Source of the DNA: a virus
Strand: one strand, 5' to 3'
IMG/VR virus record: IMGVR_UViG_3300032288_000999
Coordinates: 1-31,893 of that record
DNA: 31,893 bases
Shown here: one piece after another, positions 1 to 7,725 of the stretch
Numbering within the stretch: the stretch's first letter is position 1
Layout: every line of letters starts with the position of its first letter
Program-made: the position numbers and the translations under genes
The notes under the pieces: generated by a model
The model's database searches: none
Told to the model about the DNA's origin: nothing
The model's input: the letters and a program-made list of their open reading frames with translations, nothing else

Positions 1-123
1 ATATTCTGCTTCAGTCATACTTATAGAACCTGAAGTAAGAACTTTATGCGGCGAGTTATAAGAACCTTCGCTTACTAATTCAAAGTAAAAATCCGCAGTC
101 GTTGCAGTCATATCTAATACTTG
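1..123. repeat. Terminal direct repeat, left copy
   Basis: These 123 bases are identical to the last 123 bases of the window. The repeat lies inside one small gene whose 5' part is only at the left end and whose 3' part is only at the right end, and joining the copies restores one open frame. This fits a circular or circularly permuted genome of 31,770 bp linearised by the assembler. A real short terminal repeat is possible, but ends inside a gene make it less likely. Confidence 0.95.
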
Positions 124-189
124 ACATTTAAGAATCATAGCAACTGCTATTCCTTGTGTAGGTATTGTTATAGGTTGAATATTTATCAT
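1..189 (-). CDS. Small tail-fibre-associated protein, N-terminal part (cut by window edge)
   Basis: The start is ATG at 187-189, 11 bases after the fibre gene stop, and the frame is open to base 1. Read across the circular junction it continues into the fragment at 31699-31893, giving an 86-residue protein; residues 1-63 are here. It begins with a short beta-prone stretch (MINIQPITIPTQG). Small proteins of this build, with a late YNAWG...W pattern, sit next to fibre genes in other Bacteroidota phages as I remember the family; the function is unknown. An internal Met at 109-111 would give only 60 residues, but the longer version fills the gap behind the fibre gene. Confidence 0.8.
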   Translation of the reverse strand, partial: MINIQPITIPTQGIAVAMILKCQVLDMTATTADFYFELVSEGSYNSPHKVLTSGSISMTEAEY

Positions 190-199
190 AGTTTTAAAT

Positions 200-1876
200 T
201 TACCAAGTTGCTATTGCTGCACGTTTCCAAGTGTTTGTTCCTGTGCATACGTAAATATAGTTAGCATCAATACGCACTTCCCCTGTAGTTCCTGTTGCAG
301 TTGCTGAAGCAGGAGTTGTACTTAATGCAGAATAAAATAAAGATGTTACCCTTGCACTTCCATTCACATCAAAAGTATAAGTTGAACTTGCCCTACCTAC
401 TAATAACTTTGCAGAAGCAGTTACACCTGAAGCCGTAGGATTGATAACTACACTTCCATCTGCAAAAGCCTGAAGAACGTTTGCAGTATAGTTTTGAACT
501 GCACCTGTACTTGCTCTTTCAGTATAGTTAATTCTCATAGCATTACTTGCAACGGTACTTGAATAAACATATTGTAATTCAAAGCCAGGATAACGGCTAT
601 TTGCTTGTAAGTTAGTTTGAGCAAATGCAATTCCTGCTCCGTGTGTTGAAGTTGCAGAAGAAGTATAAACTCCGACTTTTGCGTCACCATTAAATGAAAA
701 TGAAGCACTTTCAAAATTCCCTCTACCCATTGTTCCTGCAGTTCCTCTTACTACATCAAAGTTATTTGCAGGACTTGTAGTTCCTAATCCTAATCGGTTG
801 TTAGTATTATCCCAAAAGAAATTAGAGTTCTTTTGTGCTATTGTAGTTCCATCTGAAAATAAAACCGAACCGCTTGTTAAAGATGGTAAAGTAAACTTCC
901 CTGCTATTGCAGTATAAGTATTTGTACGTGCTGAATCACTACGAAATTTCGTTTGATAAATTGTGCTGTCTGACGAATTTAGCTTTGTATTAATGCGACT
1001 ACTTAATGAAGAAGTATCTGAAGCGTTTAACTTGACATTTATTCTATTGCTTAAACTTGTAGTATCTGAAGGTTTTAAGTATTTAGTTCCAATAGCATTA
1101 TTAATGCTTACATCGTGCCATAAAGAATCAACTCTACTAAATTGCAAAATAGTTGAATCAGCAGGAACTGCTGCTATCTGAACATCGCTTAATTCGTCTA
1201 ACTGCCATCCGTTTTCAATCTTTATTTCTATTGAACCGAATGTAGGATGCGCCCTTGTAATTGAACCTATCTTACAAATGTGATAAGGTGCTAAAGGCTT
1301 TGTAGTTGTAATTCCTCCAGGTGTTGTAGGACTTAAATAAACTACATCTCCATCCGTGTAGCTTGATGTAGGAAGATTTAGGTTTTCAATTTTACCTGCT
1401 TGAATAACTACTCCTTGATTGCTTGTTTCAATATCATTTTCTACTAAAGCAAATGTCTTATAACTATTTTCTTCATTGTTCCCTTGTGCAAGTGCAATCG
1501 TAGGAAGGTTGCTTGAATGTCTACCACTAATATAAACTACTGAACCTTTAGGAATTGTGCTGCCTGTACTATTATAAACATTAGTTATTAATCTTGTAGC
1601 AGAAGTTGAACCACCACCTCTAATAGTATCCCAAACTAAAGTTTTAGGATTGTAGAAATAAAACCTTCCGTTTGTGGAATCAATAGCCAAAGCACCCTTT
1701 CTTAAAATATTACTTTTAAGCGTAGGAACTCCGTTGAATGTAGGAATGGTTAAAGTAGAATCAAAATTCATTCTTGGAGCTGAATAACCATATTGTGGCA
1801 TTGATTGATAAACTTGTCCTTTAACTGACAAGACAAAAATTGACAAGACAAAAATTGTCCAAATTAATTTCCTCAT
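200..1876 (-). CDS. Tail fibre / receptor-binding protein with signal peptide
   Basis: I choose the ATG at 1874-1876 (558 residues) because it overlaps the previous stop as ATGA; an upstream Met would add six residues. The N-terminus is a clear signal-like sequence: two basic residues (MRK), a hydrophobic core containing IFVLS twice, then a small-residue region (VKG/Q). The middle carries two similar blocks (SNRINVKLNASD and SSRINTKLNSSD) that look like coiled fibre repeats. The C-terminal half has the LGLGTTSPANNFDV motif common in phage fibres and ends with an aromatic-rich tip (YVCTGTNTWKRAA). The gene lies between neck and lysis genes, as expected for a host-binding fibre. A signal peptide on a virion protein is odd; it may instead be a virion-anchoring hydrophobic helix. 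Fibre role likely, receptor unknown. Confidence 0.8.
   Translation of the reverse strand: MRKLIWTIFVLSIFVLSVKGQVYQSMPQYGYSAPRMNFDSTLTIPTFNGVPTLKSNILRKGALAIDSTNGRFYFYNPKTLVWDTIRGGGSTSATRLITNVYNSTGSTIPKGSVVYISGRHSSNLPTIALAQGNNEENSYKTFALVENDIETSNQGVVIQAGKIENLNLPTSSYTDGDVVYLSPTTPGGITTTKPLAPYHICKIGSITRAHPTFGSIEIKIENGWQLDELSDVQIAAVPADSTILQFSRVDSLWHDVSINNAIGTKYLKPSDTTSLSNRINVKLNASDTSSLSSRINTKLNSSDSTIYQTKFRSDSARTNTYTAIAGKFTLPSLTSGSVLFSDGTTIAQKNSNFFWDNTNNRLGLGTTSPANNFDVVRGTAGTMGRGNFESASFSFNGDAKVGVYTSSATSTHGAGIAFAQTNLQANSRYPGFELQYVYSSTVASNAMRINYTERASTGAVQNYTANVLQAFADGSVVINPTASGVTASAKLLVGRASSTYTFDVNGSARVTSLFYSALSTTPASATATGTTGEVRIDANYIYVCTGTNTWKRAAIATW
1826..1855. repeat. 15-bp tandem duplication in signal peptide
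   Basis: TGACAAGACAAAAAT occurs twice head to tail at 1826-1840 and 1841-1855. On the coding strand each copy adds exactly five codons, so the hydrophobic core of the fibre protein leader reads IFVLS-IFVLS. The change is in frame and the copies are identical, which suggests a recent slippage duplication. Confidence 0.9.
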
Positions 1877-2307
1877 ATCGTTGGCATATCGCACTTATCA
1901 AATGCTGAAGTGCTTGTTAAACTTAAAGTTAATTGTACTCCACTTAAATAATCTTCGAACTTTTCGCTAATAACATCAAAACGAATATTGTCATCAATAA
2001 CAAATTCATTTGCTCCGTTTCTTAAACTGCTTATTATATCCCCTGCTACTTGGTGCATATCATTTACAACTTCAGTTTCAAATTCTCCTTCAACCCCTGA
2101 CTTATCTATAAACCAAAATTGAATATCAAATTGATGTTGCTTCCCAAGATTAAAAGAACCTGAATTAATAGAAAAGGAAGCTAAAGGAAATACAGGTTGG
2201 TCATCCCAATTTAACCACTCTATTGGTGTCGCAAACTTTGTTGTGTGAATCATTGCGTGGCTTTCCAACAGGCTTGTTATTTCCGTTGCTAATTGTTTGT
2301 AGGTCAT
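1873..2307 (-). CDS. Probable neck / tail terminator protein
   Basis: This 144-residue protein has the size and mixed alpha/beta pattern of tail terminator or head completion proteins: an N-terminal helix (TYKQLATEITSLLES), then beta-rich segments with W and F residues (QHQFDIQFWFIDKSG), a helix (VNDMHQVAGDIISSL) and a last beta segment (GVQLTLSLTST). It follows the connector gene and its stop overlaps the fibre start as ATGA, so it is in the head-to-tail junction block. No catalytic motif is visible. Assignment to the neck rests on size, layout and position only. Confidence 0.65.
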   Translation of the reverse strand: MTYKQLATEITSLLESHAMIHTTKFATPIEWLNWDDQPVFPLASFSINSGSFNLGKQHQFDIQFWFIDKSGVEGEFETEVVNDMHQVAGDIISSLRNGANEFVIDDNIRFDVISEKFEDYLSGVQLTLSLTSTSAFDKCDMPTI

Positions 2308-2359
2308 TGAACTTTTGTTTTACTTTGTCTATGTATTCTTTTTTATAGCCTTTACTCAT
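2201..2359 (-). CDS. Possible small basic protein overlapping the neck gene
   Basis: An ATG three bases after the connector stop opens a 52-residue frame rich in Lys and Asn (starts MSKGYKKEYIDKVKQKF). Its first part fills the otherwise empty gap before the neck gene, but its last two thirds overlap that gene out of phase. The position and A-rich start favour translation, while the long overlap counts against it. Function unknown. Confidence 0.35.
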   Translation of the reverse strand: MSKGYKKEYIDKVKQKFNDLQTISNGNNKPVGKPRNDSHNKVCDTNRVVKLG

Positions 2360-2362
2360 AAA

Positions 2363-3151
2363 TTAAGTATATAAGAATGTAAATAATTCTCCTGCCGTAG
2401 CAACATCACCTGTAGGTAAAGTAACCATACCGCCAACAATTTGTAAATATCCAGTATCTGCAGTAGCAAATGTTGTAATCGTTTTTGCTAACCCTGAACG
2501 ACTCGCAAAGATTACTCTATTACCACTCAAAGCCATTATTTCAAAACTTGTTTGTCCTGCAGTTGCAGTATGGTAAACTACCTGTGGAGTAGCGTAACCA
2601 CTTGAACTATTCATATACTTCGTGCCGCAAGGTTCAAAGCCACCTAAATAAATAGGACAAGTGTAAGCCTTTGTTGTAGGGAAGATAGTATCTAACCCCA
2701 TTGAAACATTTAAGTACTCTGAATAAAGCGTATAATTCTCTTGCAAGAAACTTATCAATCTGCTATTGTAAAATTCAGCCATTGATTTATACTTCTGCTC
2801 AATCAATTCTAAATCTGCCCTACTCGGTGGTGTGCTTTCTTCACTTGTCTTTTGTAGGAATCCCTTACTGAATAACTGATATCCCATTGTCATAGGAAGC
2901 ATTGACATAGTAAACCAAATCAAAGCATCGGTAATATAGTCATCTATTAAGGTCTTTTCATCTACACTTAAATCATCATTTTCAACTCCTTCTTGTAATC
3001 TTTTGTAAAGCGTAGAACCTAAAACAGGTTGAATAAACATATCCCCTGCTACCTTAATCATAGGAAATAATTGCTTTCCATCAATAGCATTTGATGCTCC
3101 TGTTCTTTCCTTGAATGTTTGTTCAGTTAGAAATAATATATTTTTACTCAT
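2363..3151 (-). CDS. Head-tail connector / adaptor protein
   Basis: The first two thirds of this 262-residue protein are helical and resemble phage head-tail adaptors of the Bacteroidota type: an N-terminal LTEQTFKERTGAS segment, a GDMFIQPVLGSTLYKRL segment that is typical of these connectors, and a long helical stretch ending near residue 150. The last 80 residues are a separate small beta domain (YHTATAGQTSFEIMALSGN onward) of the kind found on decorated virion proteins. The gene shares one base with the portal gene, so the two are co-translated, and it precedes the neck protein. The extra C-terminal beta domain may project from the neck. Confidence 0.7.
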   Translation of the reverse strand: MSKNILFLTEQTFKERTGASNAIDGKQLFPMIKVAGDMFIQPVLGSTLYKRLQEGVENDDLSVDEKTLIDDYITDALIWFTMSMLPMTMGYQLFSKGFLQKTSEESTPPSRADLELIEQKYKSMAEFYNSRLISFLQENYTLYSEYLNVSMGLDTIFPTTKAYTCPIYLGGFEPCGTKYMNSSSGYATPQVVYHTATAGQTSFEIMALSGNRVIFASRSGLAKTITTFATADTGYLQIVGGMVTLPTGDVATAGELFTFLYT

Positions 3152-5166
3152 TACTTTTGTTTTCTTGTTACTATATTAGCTTTCCATTCGTGCCTACATT
3201 GGTAACTATGTGTTCCGTCAGGCATTGTCCACCATCCACCGCATCTATCCCAAACTGAATAACCTACTCGCTTACTGATATTCTCAATGTCCTGTCTTGA
3301 CCAAAACTTTGTCAAACTTAAATCCATTAGCCTTTGGCAAAATGGTCTTGAAGTGTTGTAATCTCTTTGCGAAGCAGGAACACGCCAATCGTAAGAATAC
3401 ATAATTAGAATGTCATTAACCTTTGAACTCTTACCAGGAAGTTCAGAAACAGGCTTATTAACATACCTTCTTACTACTTCATCTTCACCAATTAATGTTT
3501 TTTTTTCGGTAATAATTTTATTACCTACCAATTCGCTGATAGTAGCTTCAATATCCTTTAAAGGTTTCTTCAAAGTTTCTGCTATCACTTCAGGTGCAAT
3601 CAATGGTTGTTTTGTAATCAATGAAAGAACATCCGCTTGAAGTTGATTTAAAGCCATTTCAAAGCCGTTAAAAGACCTTGTTTCAGTTATTGAATATAAA
3701 CTCCTATCCGAGCCACAAGAAGCAAATTCTTGAAGAAGAAGTTCATCTGCATCCATTGAGAATTTAGTTATTTCGTCATCGGTTAATGGGTCATCATCTA
3801 CACCAAGAAAAGTGTTAACATCTGCATCAGTAAAACCGAATCCATTCTTTAGCATCAAAGTAGCTTGACCTTTAGTTAGTTTGCCGTTTCCGAACTGCCT
3901 AACTATTCGCATTACATTTTGATATTGCCTACCTGTTAGATTCTTAATAGCATCGTTCATTTCAGTTTTTACTTCTGCAGGTTTTACTACTTTTTCAGTT
4001 TCAGGATTTACAACCACTATTTGACCATCTGAAGTAACTTGACCTGCTTCAAGTGGCTTTCTACCCATCAATTCTCTAATCTCGTTTTGTGTAAGATTAG
4101 CAGCAATAACTGCTTCAGTAAATTCAAACTTCAAAGGCTCTACAGGTTGAATAACAAAATCCCCTTGTTCACCTTTAAGATTTCTGAAATTGGTAAATAT
4201 AACTTCCAATTCCTTCTGCCTTTCTTGAACGTATGTATTATTAAAAATTTCGTAAGCATCCCTAATTTCATTCCTTGCTCCTAATTGCCCTTCGGTCTTA
4301 ATACCAAATAAGGTAGGACTTGTAACTTGGTGCGAAGCAAAGATTTCTTGCTGAATTAAATTGTTGACATTTGTAAAATCTTCTTTAGTCAACATCGTTG
4401 TTCCTAAATCAAGAATATCTGCTGCGTTATCCTTTGACTTATTGAACATTATAACAACTCGCTTACCTTCTGAACCTGTAAATTTCTTTAACAAATCCCT
4501 TTCAACTTCACCCTTTATTTCCTCTCCGATAGGGTCGCCATTGTTAAGATTGACAAGTTTAGTTCCTACCCATCCTTGATTAGCGTTTCCAAGAATATGC
4601 CTACTTACCTTTATGTCCGATTCAATGTAATTTAACCCTTGATAGTACGATGGCAAAGGATATATTTCTGAAACAGGGTTATATTCTTTGTAGTAAAAGA
4701 TTTGACTGCCGTAAGGATTGTTCACATTGAAAGCCTCATATTCTCTTGGCTTTTCTCTCATATCATTCCAATCGTTTTTAACGTAAAACGTTTGAAGGTC
4801 TTTACTAACCCTAACCTTTGCAAAATCTATATGGTAAACTTCGCTTACTTGCTTTGCTCTATTCCAAATTACTTGAAGATAATAACCCCTAAATAATTCG
4901 TCATCCTTAATGCACTTCTTTAGAATGTCATTCCAACTTTCTAAACTATTAGCAACTCCAGGTTCTTCAAAACCCTTTCCGTAAATGTAATTAGATTTAC
5001 CCTTTACAATTGCTCCGTGTTTAGGTGATTCAGAATAAAGGTCAATTAAATACTTCGGATAGTCATTATCCTTTCCGAATTCAACATAACCCTTACTTTT
5101 CTTTTCAGTAAATTTCGGTTGTTGTGCTTGGTCAAAAGCCAAAACAATATGCTTGTAATTATCCAT
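3151..5166 (-). CDS. Portal protein with C-terminal head-morphogenesis-like extension
   Basis: At 671 residues this is longer than most portals. Residues 1 to about 400 have the portal build: an N-terminal segment with FGKDNDYPKYLIDLYSES, a crown/wing region, a long helical stem with the QQEIFASHQVTSPTLFGI stretch, and an ARNEIRDAYEIFNNTYV helix. The portal forms the dodecameric ring for DNA entry. A charged linker follows, then a winged-helix-like stretch (about 510-580), and at the end a compact domain with Cys642, Cys657 and His659 (GGWW then CRHEWK), resembling the C-terminus of Mu F-like minor head proteins. The portal may thus carry a minor-head function normally encoded separately. It overlaps the preceding small gene by eight bases. 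Confidence 0.85.
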   Translation of the reverse strand: MDNYKHIVLAFDQAQQPKFTEKKSKGYVEFGKDNDYPKYLIDLYSESPKHGAIVKGKSNYIYGKGFEEPGVANSLESWNDILKKCIKDDELFRGYYLQVIWNRAKQVSEVYHIDFAKVRVSKDLQTFYVKNDWNDMREKPREYEAFNVNNPYGSQIFYYKEYNPVSEIYPLPSYYQGLNYIESDIKVSRHILGNANQGWVGTKLVNLNNGDPIGEEIKGEVERDLLKKFTGSEGKRVVIMFNKSKDNAADILDLGTTMLTKEDFTNVNNLIQQEIFASHQVTSPTLFGIKTEGQLGARNEIRDAYEIFNNTYVQERQKELEVIFTNFRNLKGEQGDFVIQPVEPLKFEFTEAVIAANLTQNEIRELMGRKPLEAGQVTSDGQIVVVNPETEKVVKPAEVKTEMNDAIKNLTGRQYQNVMRIVRQFGNGKLTKGQATLMLKNGFGFTDADVNTFLGVDDDPLTDDEITKFSMDADELLLQEFASCGSDRSLYSITETRSFNGFEMALNQLQADVLSLITKQPLIAPEVIAETLKKPLKDIEATISELVGNKIITEKKTLIGEDEVVRRYVNKPVSELPGKSSKVNDILIMYSYDWRVPASQRDYNTSRPFCQRLMDLSLTKFWSRQDIENISKRVGYSVWDRCGGWWTMPDGTHSYQCRHEWKANIVTRKQK

Positions 5167-5530
5167 TGTATGTTATAAATGAATTATCTTGTTCATCATA
5201 AGTTGTAGGTTCAAATGTTATTGCACTATTCAAATACATATAACCATCTTCAACCTGATTAAGTCCTGTAGGATTCAAATTGCTTGAACTCGCTTGTTCA
5301 TAAACTTGATAAGTCCAAAAGCCTGTTTCAGCATCTTCAAAATATTGGTCTACATCAAGTTCAAAAACATCATATCTTAAAGTTGTACTTTCATTTGTAG
5401 CAACAAACTTTACCACTTCCTGCGTGATTCTATTTGTAAATATAAACAAAAAATAAGGGTCGGTAAGTATAGCACTTTCCGAACCTGTAAAATATATGTT
5501 TTTCGTTTCGCCTTTTGTTAGTACAATCAT
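5159..5530 (-). CDS. Conserved virion-associated protein of unknown function
   Basis: This 123-residue protein begins MIVLTKGETKNIYFTG and contains a beta-rich core with DPYFLFIFTN and GFWTYQVYEQASS. I recognise the pattern as a small structural-region protein widespread in Bacteroidota phages, with a predicted all-beta fold. It starts right after an intrinsic terminator, and its end overlaps the portal start by eight bases. A head decoration or neck role is possible from position, but nothing in the sequence fixes it. Confidence 0.7.
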   Translation of the reverse strand: MIVLTKGETKNIYFTGSESAILTDPYFLFIFTNRITQEVVKFVATNESTTLRYDVFELDVDQYFEDAETGFWTYQVYEQASSSNLNPTGLNQVEDGYMYLNSAITFEPTTYDEQDNSFITYNG

Positions 5531-5535
5531 AACCT

Positions 5536-5567
5536 AAAAAAAGCCGACTTTTTATTCGGTCGGCTTT
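5536..5567 (-). terminator. Intrinsic terminator after the tail tube gene
   Basis: On the minus strand, AAAGCCGAC and GTCGGCTTT form a perfect 9-bp stem (5559-5567 with 5540-5548) around a 10-base loop, followed by a run of Ts made by the A-run 5536-5542. It lies 21 bases after the tail tube gene stop and just before the next start, so it probably attenuates transcription into the portal gene rather than ending it. Confidence 0.9.
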
Positions 5568-5588
5568 CCTATTTTTTATTATTATTTA

Positions 5589-6125
5589 TTAACCTGCTAC
5601 TTCTAAATTCGCAGCAACACTTGCACTTACTACCAAGAAATCTTCAGTTTCCTGTGATGTGAAGGTAAGCATTGAACCTTGTCTATCGCCAGGAGCAGTT
5701 CCACTTCCACTTTCGGTTGTATCAAGGAACAAACCGAATGATTTACCATACATTCTATAAACGCCATCCATGTCCAAAGTTACAAAGGTTAAGCGATTTT
5801 TCGCCAAAGTTGTAATGATGTTACGGATAGAAGCAGTTCTTGAATTGATAGGGAACATTACTTGGTGAGTAAAGAAGATAGTTCCATTCTCTTGTGAACC
5901 TGTTAAGTTAGAAGAAGCAGAAGCAGTTGCTCTTGGAACTTCAAACTTGTAAAATCTTTTACCACTTGCTTTAGTCATTCCTGTAACCGTTCCTGAAGAT
6001 TCAGAAACTCTTGAATTACCTGAAGCATCATAAAGAGCTGAATTTTCTATCAGCCAAATTGCTTGGATTCCCCCGATAGACTCCCTACAGTCAATAGAGT
6101 AGCCCGAATTAAGTGCACACGGCAT
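5589..6125 (-). CDS. Probable major tail tube protein
   Basis: This 178-residue protein begins MPCALNSGYSIDCRESIGG, a start pattern I associate with a common Bacteroidota phage structural protein. It is beta-rich, with a central NGTIFFTHQVMFPI strand pair and a helix (IRNIITTLAKN) followed by RLTFVTLDMDGVYRMYGK, an arrangement like tail tube proteins. It directly follows the capsid gene and is flanked by intrinsic terminators on both sides, so it is probably made in large amounts, as a tube subunit would be. A capsid decoration protein is the main alternative. No transmembrane or signal sequence is seen. Confidence 0.6.
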   Translation of the reverse strand: MPCALNSGYSIDCRESIGGIQAIWLIENSALYDASGNSRVSESSGTVTGMTKASGKRFYKFEVPRATASASSNLTGSQENGTIFFTHQVMFPINSRTASIRNIITTLAKNRLTFVTLDMDGVYRMYGKSFGLFLDTTESGSGTAPGDRQGSMLTFTSQETEDFLVVSASVAANLEVAG

Positions 6126-6138
6126 AGTTATAAGTTTT

Positions 6139-6166
6139 AAAAAAAGGTGGTGTTTTTTGCACCACC
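6139..6166 (-). terminator. Intrinsic terminator after the major capsid gene
   Basis: On the minus strand GGTGGTG (6166-6160) pairs with CACCACC (6152-6146) around a 7-base loop, and seven Ts follow from the A-run 6139-6145. It sits 28 bases beyond the capsid stop and a few bases before the next start. A terminator directly behind the capsid gene is a usual way of giving that mRNA a stable 3' end and high yield. Confidence 0.9.
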
Positions 6167-6193
6167 CTTTTGATTAGTTAATTTATTTTAAAA

Positions 6194-7159
6194 TTAGATA
6201 GCAGACATAAACTTCACACACTCAGAAACGAAAGCCACATCCACTCCGACTTTGAATTCTGCACGGAAGCGGACATCGTTGTTGTCTTCGCTATACCACA
6301 ATTTGTAGTTAGTTTCTTCCGCTTCCAAATCAACTGCGATACACATATTTGAAAGGCTGATAGCGAAAGCATCACCTGTTCCGTTCAAACCATTCACAGG
6401 CTCAATCTTTACATTAGTACCAGGCAAGATGAAACCTTCAAAGTTTGCATCTTGTGGATTGTAAGAGAACATATTCAATGCTCTATAAGCAAGAACAAGC
6501 AATCTGAACCAATCGTAACCTACGAAGATTCTAACATCACCTTTAGCCATAACTTCAGCAGGAATAGCTTTGTAGATTCCTTCAGTAGCAGCTACTACGT
6601 TAGTTGCAGTAATGGTAGCAATTGATGCACCACTTACACCTGTGAAACCACTTACGTTAGCGTTGATAGAAGCACCTGCATTGATAAGAACTGAAAGACC
6701 ATTGAACTTGTTTGTGTTAGCAACACCACTACCTGAATCACCCTGCCATATTGCAGTTTCAAGTTGAGCAGCAATTCTTGCATTCTTCTTTGCAAGGAAA
6801 GCAGCAGCGAAATCTGCGTTACCGAAATCTTCGTAAGTTGAACCTGCACGAAGTGCTTCCATTGTGAAATACGCTTCTAAATCCTTCGGACATATACGCT
6901 CTTCAACTTTTATTTTGCCAGGGGTAATTACCCTCTGCGTAAAGCTCGTACTTCCACTTGCGTCAAAAGAACAAGTTTGTGTTTGGAATACTGCATCAGT
7001 ATCCATAATTGGAATAGCAGTTGGACCTTTAACACCTGTCAACACTATACCATTATCAAGGATAAGTTGTTGAGTTTTTGCACCGATAACGGCTGAAGTA
7101 AGTAATGGTTGAGTTAATTGTTTAGTATATGTACTCAAACCTGTAAATGATAATGCCAT
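6194..7159 (-). CDS. Major capsid protein (HK97-like fold)
   Basis: At 321 residues it has the layout of HK97-type capsid proteins of Bacteroidota phages: an N-terminal arm (MALSFTGLSTYTKQLTQPLL), an E-loop region, a long spine helix (ADFAAAFLAKKNARIAAQLETA, written here with its Ala-rich core), and a P-domain/A-domain C-terminus with VRIFVGYDWFRLLVLAYRA and a closing strand (VRFRAEFKVGVDVAFV). It follows a scaffold-like gene and a protease-like gene and is followed by a strong terminator, all typical of capsid modules. It lacks a long N-terminal delta domain, which is consistent with a separate scaffold. Confidence 0.85.
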   Translation of the reverse strand: MALSFTGLSTYTKQLTQPLLTSAVIGAKTQQLILDNGIVLTGVKGPTAIPIMDTDAVFQTQTCSFDASGSTSFTQRVITPGKIKVEERICPKDLEAYFTMEALRAGSTYEDFGNADFAAAFLAKKNARIAAQLETAIWQGDSGSGVANTNKFNGLSVLINAGASINANVSGFTGVSGASIATITATNVVAATEGIYKAIPAEVMAKGDVRIFVGYDWFRLLVLAYRALNMFSYNPQDANFEGFILPGTNVKIEPVNGLNGTGDAFAISLSNMCIAVDLEAEETNYKLWYSEDNNDVRFRAEFKVGVDVAFVSECVKFMSAI

Positions 7160-7186
7160 TTTTATTTAATTTTTAATTGTTATTAA

Positions 7187-7705
7187 TTAACTGAAAAGAA
7201 CTGAATAATTCTTTTCTTCCTTTTCTACTTTAAAATTGTTTTGAGTTTTAACCGCTTGGTCAGGAGTTCCTGTAGGAGTTTCAGCCAATGTTTTAGTTAC
7301 ATCAAGCAATTGATTAATGATTGAATTTGCGTTGTTTAACTTTGTTTCGTAGTCAGCAAATCTTTGCTCATAAGCAGCAAACTTTTCGTTTGTAGATGCT
7401 TGGAATGCACTAAACAAAGCATTCATATCTTCAACAACAACTTCTTCTTTTACTTCAGGTGCTTTGATTTCAGTAATTGCTCCGTTATCGCCTACTTCAA
7501 TAATAGTTCCATCTTCAAGTTGATGCTCTCCTATAGGAGCAGGAACGCCTTGAATAGTTACGATACCACCAACGGCAAGTTCAGTTACTTCTACTTCAGT
7601 TCCGTCAGCAAGTTTAGCAGTTGCTAATTGCACAGGAGCAGGTTGATTGTTAACCAATTCGTTAAAGGTTAATCTCAATTTTTCAATTATTTCTTTTGGT
7701 TGCAT
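7187..7705 (-). CDS. Probable capsid scaffolding protein
   Basis: This 172-residue acidic protein lies directly upstream of the capsid gene and downstream of the protease gene, the usual place for a scaffold. Residues 1-35 are helical, 36-85 form a Val/Gly-rich segment built of short strands (ADGTEVEVTELAVGG, EDGTIIEVGDNGAIT), and 95-140 form a heptad-like coiled coil (FAAYEQRFADYETKLNNA). A short basic C-terminus (EKEEKNYSVLFS) could touch the capsid protein. Its start shares the ATATCATA leader motif with two other genes. No enzyme motif is visible. Confidence 0.65.
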   Translation of the reverse strand: MQPKEIIEKLRLTFNELVNNQPAPVQLATAKLADGTEVEVTELAVGGIVTIQGVPAPIGEHQLEDGTIIEVGDNGAITEIKAPEVKEEVVVEDMNALFSAFQASTNEKFAAYEQRFADYETKLNNANSIINQLLDVTKTLAETPTGTPDQAVKTQNNFKVEKEEKNYSVLFS

Positions 7706-7725
7706 AAATTATGATATTATTTTAG

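Noticed and set aside
1-123. True biological terminal repeat or cohesive end
   Set aside because: The repeat lies in the middle of one gene and has no flanking inverted repeat; assembly overlap of a circular or permuted genome explains it better. Coverage data could overturn this.
963-1181. Plus-strand frames of 60-90 codons over structural genes (also at 3410, 4039, 4361, 6864, 7364, 27483, 29690)
   Set aside because: All are antisense to long well-supported genes, without promoters, coupling or recognisable protein features.
200-1876. Diversity-generating retroelement target in the fibre gene
   Set aside because: No reverse transcriptase, template repeat or variable repeat with adenine-specific differences was found.
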